A stretch of 16,279 bases of DNA from an uncultured Muribaculaceae bacterium (lineage in GTDB: Bacteria > Bacteroidota > Bacteroidia > Bacteroidales > Muribaculaceae): positions 1 through 16,279 of the forward strand of contig CAJTZS010000069.1 in NCBI GenBank assembly GCA_910584055.1, read 5' to 3'. Shown one piece after another: positions 9,901 to 16,228 of this stretch. The stretch's first letter is position 1; the number at the start of each line of letters is the position of its first letter. The notes beneath the pieces are model-generated. The model saw only the letters and a program-made list of their open reading frames with translations. It was not told the DNA's origin and made no database searches. A program made the position numbers and the translations under genes.

Positions 9901-10267
9901 AGCGCATACATATTCCATTACAGCTAAAGATATTGCGGGCAACAGCATCACCGCTGAAATTGATTTTGTAAAAGAGCCTGCCAAAGCTCCTCTGACCCTC
10001 AACCTCTCCTCCAAAGCTGTAATCGATGAAATTTATATTTCAGTCGAAGGAGACGATGCTCCCGGCTCGTTAGAGTTTGAAATCCGCAATACAAACGGGG
10101 AAACGGTAATGAGCAGAACCGGTGCAGTTGCCTCCATCACATGGGATTGCCGCGATTTGAAGGGGAGTAAAGTCGCTCCAGGGCTATATCGCGCAAGAGT
10201 GCGTTCCGCTGCAGGGACAACCCACACAAAATATTCGGAGTGGGCTAATTTCGCAGTGCTGCAATAA
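6953..10267 (+). CDS. Second C25 (gingipain-like) peptidase, divergent PorU paralogue
   Basis: An exported 1104-residue protein with the same architecture as the upstream PorU. Residues 1-24 form a signal peptide (MRQKRMVALSLFCLVMLSGL). The N-terminal domain opens with GKWIKIEIESTG and VGVYGNGG, aligning almost position for position with PorU 68-106. The C25 domain (about 397-760) shares IYNEFSSG and ends in SGDPALRMPSP. The dyad is kept: H632 in WFGHGS and C666 in MGGCDFS, 34 residues apart against 33 in PorU. The flanking residues differ, for example the W/E after the His are absent. An Ig-like stretch and a C-terminal FlgD-like fold (WDCRDLKGSKVAPGLYRARV) follow. Its start overlaps the FAH-like stop by 4 bases, and porV follows after about 29 bases. 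It could be a second cargo-processing protease or a specialised sortase; which of the two is the housekeeping PorU cannot be proven from sequence alone. Confidence 0.82.
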   Translation: MRQKRMVALSLFCLVMLSGLTAKGEYLFKNESRLANGKWIKIEIESTGLYQIPYATLLEMGFENPAAVGVYGNGGGLLSVNFTSSNEGKPYCDDIEKIAVIHENESLYFYGKGVDDIKFEAGNAPLFKRGTPNLYSDTGYYFLSDIETPLLAAESQYEGNGTILTDGWGYIYHEADLEQNSTGTGQLFWGESFLGGNSTLSWTSSTPWLTSGTGKLMCRLYTSPRSSVSGKVTVSNSDSEGSLDRSQGTGDRFYDTPLNLPLKYDLREADEVTINMTATGSDPDFLNLDYWLLSYPKRLPESTGLKENPAESYSFSLTTGQSYHIRLGNRLRLLDVTKPEAIKSGKQDPLNPEMTGFTASGESMSVVIYDPARKQMEIKGWQPVSNTNLHALQAQGAELLIITVPRFREYAERIADIHRNYENIKVAVATPEEIYNEFSSGTPDPMAYRAIARMLYDSKGSKLKNILLFGPSDRNLRHKIEGETKFDRIIAVQQATVTPDRDASPAYDFYGIVKDEVNEDALYREVMNVGVGLLSCETGNECERAIRKIERYLADDTQAWRVNETLSVGGLHDNHTHDKQAEDYGNLIRNYTGISGMAHTTIAVDAYGNKGAHGMFTRTLDKGKVFSVWFGHGSRVMFGQDKNFFTTSDAVALKNSHLGFMYMGGCDFSIPDTRARGLGETIVLDSEHGMAGAIVSTRTAWSNQNYDLGKRLLDGWLKPADTDVSPTIGEIYAKAKSGAQSANSLTFILSGDPALRMPSPLRKVIMNDIAGAPGEKVRIEGSIVDKNGNADNTFNGKIVLKLMEPAMKLRSKDYVTATGTTPQPIKINGKDTIIYYTLDVTYDTSLITAIESDVKSGKFSVSMVIPKECAGFAGESMKLHAGVFDKSRWLGGSGASMISIQDKPSEDAQIDIEAPVVNATYDNSRRMVIVEAVDDSALPLSPSAYMVMLDGKPSTLTTETHEEDGNSGKIFSGYTDLFDLADGAHTYSITAKDIAGNSITAEIDFVKEPAKAPLTLNLSSKAVIDEIYISVEGDDAPGSLEFEIRNTNGETVMSRTGAVASITWDCRDLKGSKVAPGLYRARVRSAAGTTHTKYSEWANFAVLQ

Positions 10268-10296
10268 AAGAGTTAAAATTGAGTTTTACAGATAGG

Positions 10297-11514
10297 ATGA
10301 AAATTAATTATAGAATATTGACGATATTTGCGTTGTCTGTGTTTGGCGTTGCGGGCATTTACGCTCAAAACGACATAAAGGACAACGAGTTCAACCCTGT
10401 CAACACCGGTGTGACCACACTTTCGATAGCTCCGGATGCCCGTGGAAGCTCCATGGGTAACCTTGGCGTGGCAACGGATCCTGATATGAACTCACAGTTT
10501 TGGAATCCATCGAAATATGCCTTCGGGTATTCTACAGGAGGTTTGTCTCTGTCATATACCCCTTGGCTCCGCAAGATTGTCAACGACATCTTCCTTGCAA
10601 ATCTCGCAGGATATTGGAAACCGGGCAGCGGTGACAATCAGGCGTTCAGTGCATCGCTCCGCTATTTCTCACTTGGAGAAGTGACCACCGGATACAGCGA
10701 AGACATTAATATCCAGACAATAAATCCGTATGAATTCGCCATAGACCTCGGTTACTCACGCAAACTTTCGGAGAAATTCTCCATGGGAGTAGTGCTCCGC
10801 TATATACTGTCTGATTTGTCGTACAACGACACCCAGACCGGTGAATCAAACACTGCCGCATCCGCCTTCTCTGTCGACCTCTCCGGATATTACACTACTT
10901 ACCCGATGATCGGTCGCAGCGAATGTCAGTTCTCATGGGGTTTCGACATCTCCAACGTCGGAACGAAAGTAAGTTACGACCATGGCGCTTCCAACGCGTT
11001 CCTCCCTACAAACCTCCGCTTGGGTGCGAACTTCATGTTCCCTCTCGCCGATTACAACACGCTCGCATTCGGTCTTGACCTCAACAAACTGCTTGTACCG
11101 ACAAAACCCCGCCAGAAAGATTTTGACACATCTACGGTTGAAGGGCAGCAGGAATATGAAGACGCTCTCGACAAATGGGAAAGCATGTCGCCTATCACCG
11201 GTATTTTCAAAAGTTTCACCGACGCTCCCGGGGGATTCAAGGAGGAACTTCAGGAAATCGGAGTCAGCTTCGGCGCGGAATACGCCTACAACCAGCAGTT
11301 CTTTGTACGCGCAGGATATAATTACGAACATGCCAACAAGGGAGGCAGAAGCTATTTCGCTTTCGGAGCAGGCTTCTCGCTCAATGTCGTGCAGCTCGAT
11401 GCCTCATATATGCTCGCCACGGCGCAAAGCTCCCCACTCGACCAGACCCTCCGTTTCACGCTGACCTTCGACATGGACGGTCTCCGCGACCTCCTCGGCA
11501 AGCGACGCAAATAA
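10297..11514 (+). CDS. porV: T9SS outer-membrane shuttle protein PorV
   Basis: FadL-type 14-strand outer-membrane barrel that receives T9SS cargo from the translocon, binds its C-terminal signal and delivers it to PorU. The ATG at 10297 gives a classic signal peptide (MKINYRILTIFALSVFGVAG ... YAQ) and 405 residues; a TTG 18 bases upstream would only add MSFTDR. The mature N-terminus carries the family hallmark of NPVNTGVTTLSIAPDARGSS followed by MGNLGVATDPD and QFWNPSKYAF. The rest alternates amphipathic strands with Gly/aromatic residues, and the last strand ends in LRFTLTFDMDGLRDLL. Length matches P. gingivalis PorV (LptO). An acidic loop near residues 275-310 is probably extracellular. It follows the second C25 gene at about 29 bases, which recalls the porU-porV adjacency in P. 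gingivalis. Confidence 0.93.
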   Translation: MKINYRILTIFALSVFGVAGIYAQNDIKDNEFNPVNTGVTTLSIAPDARGSSMGNLGVATDPDMNSQFWNPSKYAFGYSTGGLSLSYTPWLRKIVNDIFLANLAGYWKPGSGDNQAFSASLRYFSLGEVTTGYSEDINIQTINPYEFAIDLGYSRKLSEKFSMGVVLRYILSDLSYNDTQTGESNTAASAFSVDLSGYYTTYPMIGRSECQFSWGFDISNVGTKVSYDHGASNAFLPTNLRLGANFMFPLADYNTLAFGLDLNKLLVPTKPRQKDFDTSTVEGQQEYEDALDKWESMSPITGIFKSFTDAPGGFKEELQEIGVSFGAEYAYNQQFFVRAGYNYEHANKGGRSYFAFGAGFSLNVVQLDASYMLATAQSSPLDQTLRFTLTFDMDGLRDLLGKRRK

Positions 11515-11517
11515 TTA

Positions 11518-11545
11518 AACATTTAACATTCCACATTAAACATTC
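11518..11545 (-). repeat. Four tandem degenerate 7-bp units between porV and lgt
   Basis: On the plus strand the units are AACATTT, AACATTC, CACATTA and AACATTC; a fifth weaker unit (ATAATTA, 11511-11517) overlaps the porV stop. Reverse-complemented they read NAATGTN, the same core as the array after porU, but in the opposite orientation. They fill most of the 37-base gap before lgt. Confidence 0.72.
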
Positions 11546-11551
11546 TAAGAG

Positions 11552-12394
11552 ATGCTAAGTATAATATATTGGAATGCGAATCCGGTGCTTTTTTCACTCG
11601 GTCCGATATCGGTAAGATGGTACGGACTGATGTTTGCAATCGGATTCACCATCGGATACTGGCTCGTGGCAAAAATGTTCCGTCACGAGGGAGCCCCGGA
11701 GAAATGGCTCGGGACATTGTTGATGTATGTGGTAATTGCCACGATTGTAGGTTCACGCCTCGGACACGTGTTCTTCTATGAATGGGGATACTATTCGCAA
11801 CATCCCGCCGAGATATTCAAGATATGGGAAGGGGGGCTCGCAAGTCACGGCGGCACAATCGCCAATATTATCGCCCTCTTCCTCTTCTCTTGGTTCGTTT
11901 CGAAGAAACCCGCCTCATGGGTATTCGACAAGATAGTGATAGCCATAGCCCTTGTCGGAGGTCTCATACGACTCGGCAACCTGATGAACAGCGAGATATA
12001 CGGAGGTCCGACAGACCTTCCCTGGGGATTTGTATTCCTGCGCAACGGAGAGACGCTTCCTGCGCATCCCACGCAGATATATGAGGCCCTGTGCTATTTC
12101 CTCCTCTTCGGGCTGTTGATGTGGATGTACTGGAAAAAGAATGCGGAAGAGCGTCCATGGCTGATAACCGGGGTATTCTTTATCGGTATCTTCCTCCCCC
12201 GCTTCCTGATAGAATATGTCAAGAACGTTCAGGTATCATCGGAATATGAGATGATAGCCACCTACGGCATGAACCTCGGACAGATGCTCAGCATCCCCTT
12301 CATCCTCTTAGGTGTCTTCCTCGTCATCTGGGCGATGACCCATCCCCGCCAGCATTTCAAATTTCCCAACCGCTTCGCAGACGAAACGAAATAA
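11552..12394 (+). CDS. lgt: Prolipoprotein diacylglyceryl transferase Lgt
   Basis: Inner-membrane enzyme that transfers diacylglycerol from phosphatidylglycerol to the lipobox cysteine of prolipoproteins, the first step of lipoprotein maturation. The 280 residues form about seven hydrophobic segments. Conserved features are VRWYGLMFAIGF (21-32), GSRLGHVFFYE (67-77), GGLASHGG with H99 (equivalent of E. coli H103), the signature IRLGNLMNSEIYG with R140 and N143 (139-151), HPTQIYE (172-178) and the late arginine R217 in LPRFLIEY. All key positions are present, so it should be active. The gene follows porV by 37 bases occupied by 7-bp repeats and is the last gene on this strand. Its TAA abuts the sufS stop on the other strand with no base between, so there is no separate terminator here. 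Confidence 0.96.
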   Translation: MLSIIYWNANPVLFSLGPISVRWYGLMFAIGFTIGYWLVAKMFRHEGAPEKWLGTLLMYVVIATIVGSRLGHVFFYEWGYYSQHPAEIFKIWEGGLASHGGTIANIIALFLFSWFVSKKPASWVFDKIVIAIALVGGLIRLGNLMNSEIYGGPTDLPWGFVFLRNGETLPAHPTQIYEALCYFLLFGLLMWMYWKKNAEERPWLITGVFFIGIFLPRFLIEYVKNVQVSSEYEMIATYGMNLGQMLSIPFILLGVFLVIWAMTHPRQHFKFPNRFADETK

Positions 12395-13609
12395 TCAGAA
12401 CATTGCGGCTACGCGCTTTAGGGCGGCGATGAAGATGTCGGCCTCCTCCTGGGTGTTGTAAGCCGCAAAGGAGGCACGGACGGTGCCGGGGATGCCAAGG
12501 CGTTCCATCAACGGCTGCGCACAATGATGGCCGGTACGCACTGCCACCCCTAACTTGTCGAGCAACAACCCAATGTCATAGTTATGGATTTCCCCGACAT
12601 TGAATGATATCACGGCCGACTTTTCCGAAGCTTCGCCATATATTTTCACTCCGGGTATCTCAAGCAGTCGTTCTGTGGTGTAAACAAGCAATTCCTCCTC
12701 ATGCCGACGGATTTTGTCAAGCCCTGTCTCCTCAAGGAAATCAAGAGCTTTAGAGAAAGCGGCTATATCTATGAAGTCTGGAGTACCGGCCTCGAATTTA
12801 AAGGGAAGTTCGGCAAATGTCGTGCCTTCGAAACTCACATGCTTTATCATCTCACCTCCTCCTTGATACGGAGGCATCGATTCAAGCCACCCCCGTTTGC
12901 CGTAGAGCACTCCCACACCCGTGGGCCCGTACATCTTATGCGAGGAGAAGACATAGAAATCGCAATCAAGATCTTTGACATCAATTCTAAGATGGGGTGA
13001 TGCCTGCGCTCCGTCAACCAACACCGGCACCCCATGTTCGCGGGCGAAACGGATCATATCCTTCACAGGATTCACTGTGCCCAGGACATTGCTGATATGG
13101 GTAAACGAGGCAAAGGCCGTGCGGTCGTTGAAATATCCTTTGTATTGCTCGAGGTCAAGTTCCCCCTTGTCGTTAATATCCACAACACGAAGCTTGATAT
13201 CCTTATGACGCTGTAGGAGCTGCCAGGGCACAATGTTGGCATGATGTTCCATTACGGTGAGAATAATCTCGTCTCCGTCACGGAAACGGTCGCCGAAAGA
13301 GGAGGCAACGAGATTGATAGCTTCCGTAGTGCCTCGGGTGAAAATCACTTCTTCCACGCTCTCGGCATTTATATAGTCCCGAACCTTGCGGCGCGTATGT
13401 TCCTGCAGGTCGGTGGCCTCCTGCGACAACGTATGCACACCGCGATGCACATTCGCCTTTGTATGCTCATAAAGCGAGGTGATGTTGCCTACAACCGATG
13501 CCGGGGTCTGCGAAGTGGCCGTATTGTCAAGGTATATAAGCCTTTTGTCGCCCACGGTTCTCTGAAGTATCGGAAACTGCCCTCTTATTTTCTCTATATC
13601 AAAACCCAT
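12395..13609 (-). CDS. sufS: Cysteine desulfurase SufS
   Basis: PLP enzyme that takes sulfur from L-cysteine to form alanine and an enzyme persulfide, feeding Fe-S cluster assembly. The 404 residues match group II desulfurases. Visible are YLDNTATSQTP (26-36), TRGTTEAINLVA (91-102), H122 in MEHHANIVPWQ, D199 and Q202 in LVDGAQASPH, the PLP lysine K225 in SSHKMYGPTG, the persulfide cysteine C363 in RTGHHCAQP, and R378 in VRASFAAYNT. These sit within one residue of the E. coli SufS numbering. It is transcribed after sufD with a 37-base gap. No SufE or SufU sulfur acceptor gene lies in the window. Its TGA directly touches the convergent lgt stop, so the two transcripts must overlap at their 3' ends or rely on terminators inside each other's coding sequence. 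Confidence 0.96.
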   Translation of the reverse strand: MGFDIEKIRGQFPILQRTVGDKRLIYLDNTATSQTPASVVGNITSLYEHTKANVHRGVHTLSQEATDLQEHTRRKVRDYINAESVEEVIFTRGTTEAINLVASSFGDRFRDGDEIILTVMEHHANIVPWQLLQRHKDIKLRVVDINDKGELDLEQYKGYFNDRTAFASFTHISNVLGTVNPVKDMIRFAREHGVPVLVDGAQASPHLRIDVKDLDCDFYVFSSHKMYGPTGVGVLYGKRGWLESMPPYQGGGEMIKHVSFEGTTFAELPFKFEAGTPDFIDIAAFSKALDFLEETGLDKIRRHEEELLVYTTERLLEIPGVKIYGEASEKSAVISFNVGEIHNYDIGLLLDKLGVAVRTGHHCAQPLMERLGIPGTVRASFAAYNTQEEADIFIAALKRVAAMF

Positions 13610-13646
13610 ATCAACTCAAATTACTTCACAGCTTCTTAATAACGTG

Positions 13647-14993
13647 TTATTTGCCGCAGCGGGCGCATGACGCGCATGCCGAGCTCTCTCCGGCAAACCG
13701 GCGTTCAGTCATGATGCGCAGTCTGTCGCGCAATGCCTCCACACGGATACGGTCAATAATATCGGCCATGAATGCCTGTTTCAGCAGCAAGCGTGCGGTA
13801 GCCTCATCGAGTCCACGGGTGCGCATATAGAACATCTGCATCCCATCGAGCTGACCGATGGCGGTGCCATGCGAGCACTTCACATCATCGTTGTATATCT
13901 CAAGCTCCGGGCGACTTGTCATCTGAGCTTCATTGCTTCCAACAAGATTGCGGTTAGACTGGTATGCCTCCGTCTTTACAGCCCCGGGGGCAACATAAAT
14001 CCTTCCCGTGAAAGCACCTTTGGCTTCGTCATCGAGAGTGAACTTGAACAATTCATTGGAACGGCAACGCGGCGATGAATGGTCGATACGCGAATATGTG
14101 GAAATCTTCCTGCGGGCATCCTCAATACCCATTCCGTATAGGTGCAGTTCGGCATCCTCACCTGCAAAAAATGTATGATACTCATTACGTGTAGTGCCGT
14201 TGAACAAAGTCAGCCCGTCAACAGACACTCGGCTTCCGCTCTCCTGACGAAGATACAGAGCCGACGCACGGGAGGTTTTCTCAGTGGATTCCTCAAGATT
14301 ATAATAATCGAATGAAGAGTTACTACCGACAAGAATCTCCACCGTCTCAAGCGAAAGGAATTCGAGGTCAGGATTCTGTGTATGGTCACATACAAGGAGC
14401 TTGACATCGGCATCTTCTTCCACTATTATCAACAGACGCCGCACAGCCATTAACGGCATCCCATTCTCAAGGATGTTGACGAGCTGAATCGGTTTTTCAA
14501 CCTTCACACCTTTCTTCACCCTTAGATAGAACCCATCCTGCGCAAACAGGGTATCAAGGGCCACTATCGGATTTTTCATATCCGCCAGTTTACCGTAATA
14601 CTCCGCTATCTGTTCAGGATGTTCGGCAGCGAACTTCCTCAAACTTCCGACCTCCACGCCATCGGGGATCGCCTCAAAAGCATCTGCAGTAGCTGAGAAC
14701 GTATCATTTACGAGCATGAACAGCGATGTAGAGAGCATAGGGACATCGCAATGGAACGTTGCCTGAGGATTGACATCGATATCTACTTTTGCGATATTCA
14801 GTCCGTAATCGGGAGCGAACATCCCCTCAAGATCGCAGTTCTCATAATTGTCAGCACCCTCCTTCGGCAGCTCCATATCTTTCAGCAGCGTGAAAGCCTC
14901 CTGCCGCAAGGCATTCAACGGAGCAGCCCCGTTGGCATCTATCAGGTCACGGTGCTCTTCGAATAAATCAAGATATTGTTTTAACGCGCTCAT
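13647..14993 (-). CDS. sufD: Fe-S cluster assembly scaffold subunit SufD
   Basis: Part of the SufBCD scaffold on which Fe-S clusters are built in the cytosol. The 448-residue protein has a helical N-terminal domain (about 1-115), a right-handed beta-helix core (about 150-375) and a C-terminal helical domain. The SufB/SufD family motif DVKCSHGTAIGQLD spans 370-383, with C373 and H375; the latter matches the His position implicated in cluster formation in SufD. RGLDEATARLLLKQAFMADI (393-412) is the conserved C-terminal helix. Unusual is the extreme C-terminus, SSACASCARCGK, with cysteines at 440, 443 and 446 as C-x2-C-x2-C; it may be a lineage feature. It is shorter than SufB and lacks the SufB N-terminal features, supporting SufD. 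It begins 2 bases after the sufC stop, indicating tight co-translation. Confidence 0.94.
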   Translation of the reverse strand: MSALKQYLDLFEEHRDLIDANGAAPLNALRQEAFTLLKDMELPKEGADNYENCDLEGMFAPDYGLNIAKVDIDVNPQATFHCDVPMLSTSLFMLVNDTFSATADAFEAIPDGVEVGSLRKFAAEHPEQIAEYYGKLADMKNPIVALDTLFAQDGFYLRVKKGVKVEKPIQLVNILENGMPLMAVRRLLIIVEEDADVKLLVCDHTQNPDLEFLSLETVEILVGSNSSFDYYNLEESTEKTSRASALYLRQESGSRVSVDGLTLFNGTTRNEYHTFFAGEDAELHLYGMGIEDARRKISTYSRIDHSSPRCRSNELFKFTLDDEAKGAFTGRIYVAPGAVKTEAYQSNRNLVGSNEAQMTSRPELEIYNDDVKCSHGTAIGQLDGMQMFYMRTRGLDEATARLLLKQAFMADIIDRIRVEALRDRLRIMTERRFAGESSACASCARCGK

Positions 14994-14995
14994 AA

Positions 14996-15751
14996 CTATC
15001 TGTTGTCAACTTCCTCCTTAATCCAATCATAACCCCGTTTCTCAATCTCAAGGGCAAGCTCAGGACCTCCCGATTTCACAATCCTGCCCTTATACAGGAT
15101 ATGGATAAATTCCGGTTTGATATAATCAAGAAGACGTTGATAATGGGTAATCACGATTGTAGCGTTATTCTCGCTTTTGAGCTTGTTCACTCCTTCTGCC
15201 ACAACGCGCAGGGCATCGACATCAAGACCCGAGTCCGTCTCATCGAGAATAGAAAGCTTTGGTTCGAGCACAGCCATCTGGAATATTTCATTGCGCTTTT
15301 TCTCACCGCCGGAGAACCCTTCGTTCACAGAGCGTGAAGCGAGTTTATTGTCGAGTTCAACCACCGCCCTCTTCTCACGCATCATTTTCAGGAAATCGGT
15401 CGCGCTCATCGGAGGTTCATGAAAATATTCACGTTTGGCGTTTACAGCCGCACGCATGAAATTCACCATAGACACTCCGGGAATCTCGACAGGATACTGA
15501 AATCCGAGGAACAACCCCTCATGACTCCGTATTTCCGGAGACATCGCAAGAAGATCCTTGCCATTGAATTGCGCAGAACCTTCCGTCACCTCATAAGCGG
15601 GATTGCCTGCAAGCACCATCGAGAGAGTGGATTTACCACTGCCGTTAGGTCCCATGATGGCGTGCACCTCTCCGGGACGAATTTCGAGATTTATACCCTT
15701 TAGAATCTCCTTACCGTTTATCTGAGCGTGTAAGTCCTTGACTTTTAACAT
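14996..15751 (-). CDS. sufC: Fe-S cluster assembly ATPase SufC
   Basis: ABC-type ATPase of the SufBCD complex; nucleotide-driven dimerisation opens the SufB-SufD interface for cluster assembly. The 251 residues fit the family. Visible are Walker A GPNGSGKST (34-42), the Q-loop in GFQYPVEIPGVS (83-94), the SufC-type signature FSGGEKKRNEI (146-156), Walker B LSILDE (166-171) with E171, D-loop SGLD (174-177) and switch H203. The ATG at 15751 is the only sensible start. It is the first gene of the minus-strand cluster in this window, preceded by 528 or more bases without a gene. In many Bacteroidetes sufB lies directly upstream of sufC; here it does not, at least within this distance. Confidence 0.96.
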   Translation of the reverse strand: MLKVKDLHAQINGKEILKGINLEIRPGEVHAIMGPNGSGKSTLSMVLAGNPAYEVTEGSAQFNGKDLLAMSPEIRSHEGLFLGFQYPVEIPGVSMVNFMRAAVNAKREYFHEPPMSATDFLKMMREKRAVVELDNKLASRSVNEGFSGGEKKRNEIFQMAVLEPKLSILDETDSGLDVDALRVVAEGVNKLKSENNATIVITHYQRLLDYIKPEFIHILYKGRIVKSGGPELALEIEKRGYDWIKEEVDNR

Positions 15752-15799
15752 ATCTTGAAAAATAGCTTATATCTTTTCCGTTAATTTCTATCTTACTCT

Positions 15800-15833
15800 C
15801 CCGCAGGAGAGGACAATGCGTTATCCTCGCGGG
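15800..15833 (-). promoter_or_regulatory. Hairpin in the putative suf leader, 48 bases before the sufC start
   Basis: CCCGC (15800-15804) pairs with GCGGG (15829-15833). Inside it, AGGA (805-808) can pair with TCCT (824-827), leaving C828 bulged, or GAGGA (809-813) can pair with TCCTC (824-828), leaving AGGA bulged. The two registers are mutually exclusive. It would lie in the 5' leader of a sufC transcript if transcription starts further upstream. No T-run follows, so an intrinsic terminator is unlikely. Confidence 0.45.
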
Positions 15834-15841
15834 ATTTCAAA

Positions 15842-15855
15842 TTGTAAAATTACAA
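15842..15855. promoter_or_regulatory. Short palindrome, possible operator upstream of sufC
   Basis: TTGTAA-AA-TTACAA is a perfect 6-bp inverted repeat with a 2-base spacer in an A/T-rich stretch about 90 bases upstream of the sufC start. Position and symmetry fit a binding site for a dimeric regulator of the suf cluster. A/T-rich palindromes also arise by chance, and no matching regulator is identified. Confidence 0.25.
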
Positions 15856-15913
15856 ATTATCCCACACATATAAAACAATTACCTCCCCATTTTGCTCAAA
15901 TCCATACCAACCG

Positions 15914-15950
15914 GAGTCTGATTGTCGACCCCAATCCGACAATCAGACTC
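15914..15950. repeat. Perfect 14-bp inverted repeat with 9-base loop
   Basis: GAGTCTGATTGTCG (15914-15927) and CGACAATCAGACTC (15937-15950) are exact reverse complements around the loop ACCCCAATC. Neither strand shows a T-run after the stem. It could be a non-canonical terminator for a gene beyond the right edge, a repeat element, or part of a structured RNA. Confidence 0.8.
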
Positions 15951-16023
15951 ACACTCCCATTGCTAAATTCCCATTTATAGGCGAGATTAAATCAAGTGTA
16001 TCTAAACCGTAGCCGGATGGGGA

Positions 16024-16047
16024 GCCGCTGTTGCTCGCAACGGCGGC
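16024..16047. repeat. GC-rich 11-bp hairpin
   Basis: GCCGCTGTTGC (16024-16034) and GCAACGGCGGC (16037-16047) pair along their length with one T/G position, closing on a CTCG tetraloop-like turn. It is a very stable stem on either strand. No T-run follows on either strand. Confidence 0.75.
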
Positions 16048-16070
16048 AGGTTAGCAATAGTCTCTATTGT

Positions 16071-16228
16071 AATAAACACAGAGAACGCCGCGATATTCGT
16101 TAATCCGGAGCTGTTTCCTGTACTTGCCAGTCGAATCCGGCTCTGTTCCTCTGTCGGGAGCTTTGCGACCCTCCGTGCCGATAAACGGGGAGAAAATGCT
16201 TCTGTAACTCTGTGCCTCTGTGTTTATT
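16071..16228. repeat. 13-bp inverted repeat pair enclosing CTCTGTNN octamers
   Basis: AATAAACACAGAG (16071-16083) and CTCTGTGTTTATT (16216-16228) are exact reverse complements about 130 bases apart; TCTCT (16061-16065) and AGAGA (16229-16233) could extend the pairing after a bulge. Inside, octamers recur: CTCTGTTC and CTCTGTCG (16141-16156), then TTCTGTAA, CTCTGTGC and CTCTGTGT (16200-16223). AATCCGG also repeats at 16102 and 16134 with partly similar flanks. A convincing target-site duplication is not visible and no transposase is present. Confidence 0.65.

Noticed and set aside
10279..10296. TTG start extending PorV by six residues
   Set aside because: The ATG at 10297 gives a standard signal peptide directly, and the extension adds only MSFTDR.
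15842..15855. TTGTAAAATTACAA as a Rex operator
   Set aside because: Known Rex sites are longer with a TTGTGA or TTGTTAA half-site and wider spacing; this palindrome only loosely resembles them, so it is listed only as a generic possible operator.
16130..16138. Minus-strand GGATTCGAC resembles the conserved 5' segment of tmRNA
   Set aside because: The surrounding acceptor-like sequence does not match, no tag reading frame ending in ALAA is seen downstream, and the 3' tRNA-like end is absent.
16126..16141. Plus-strand GCCAG-TCGAAT-CCGGC looks like a tRNA T-arm
   Set aside because: The loop has six bases, and no D-arm, anticodon arm or matching acceptor strand lies upstream; treated as coincidence.
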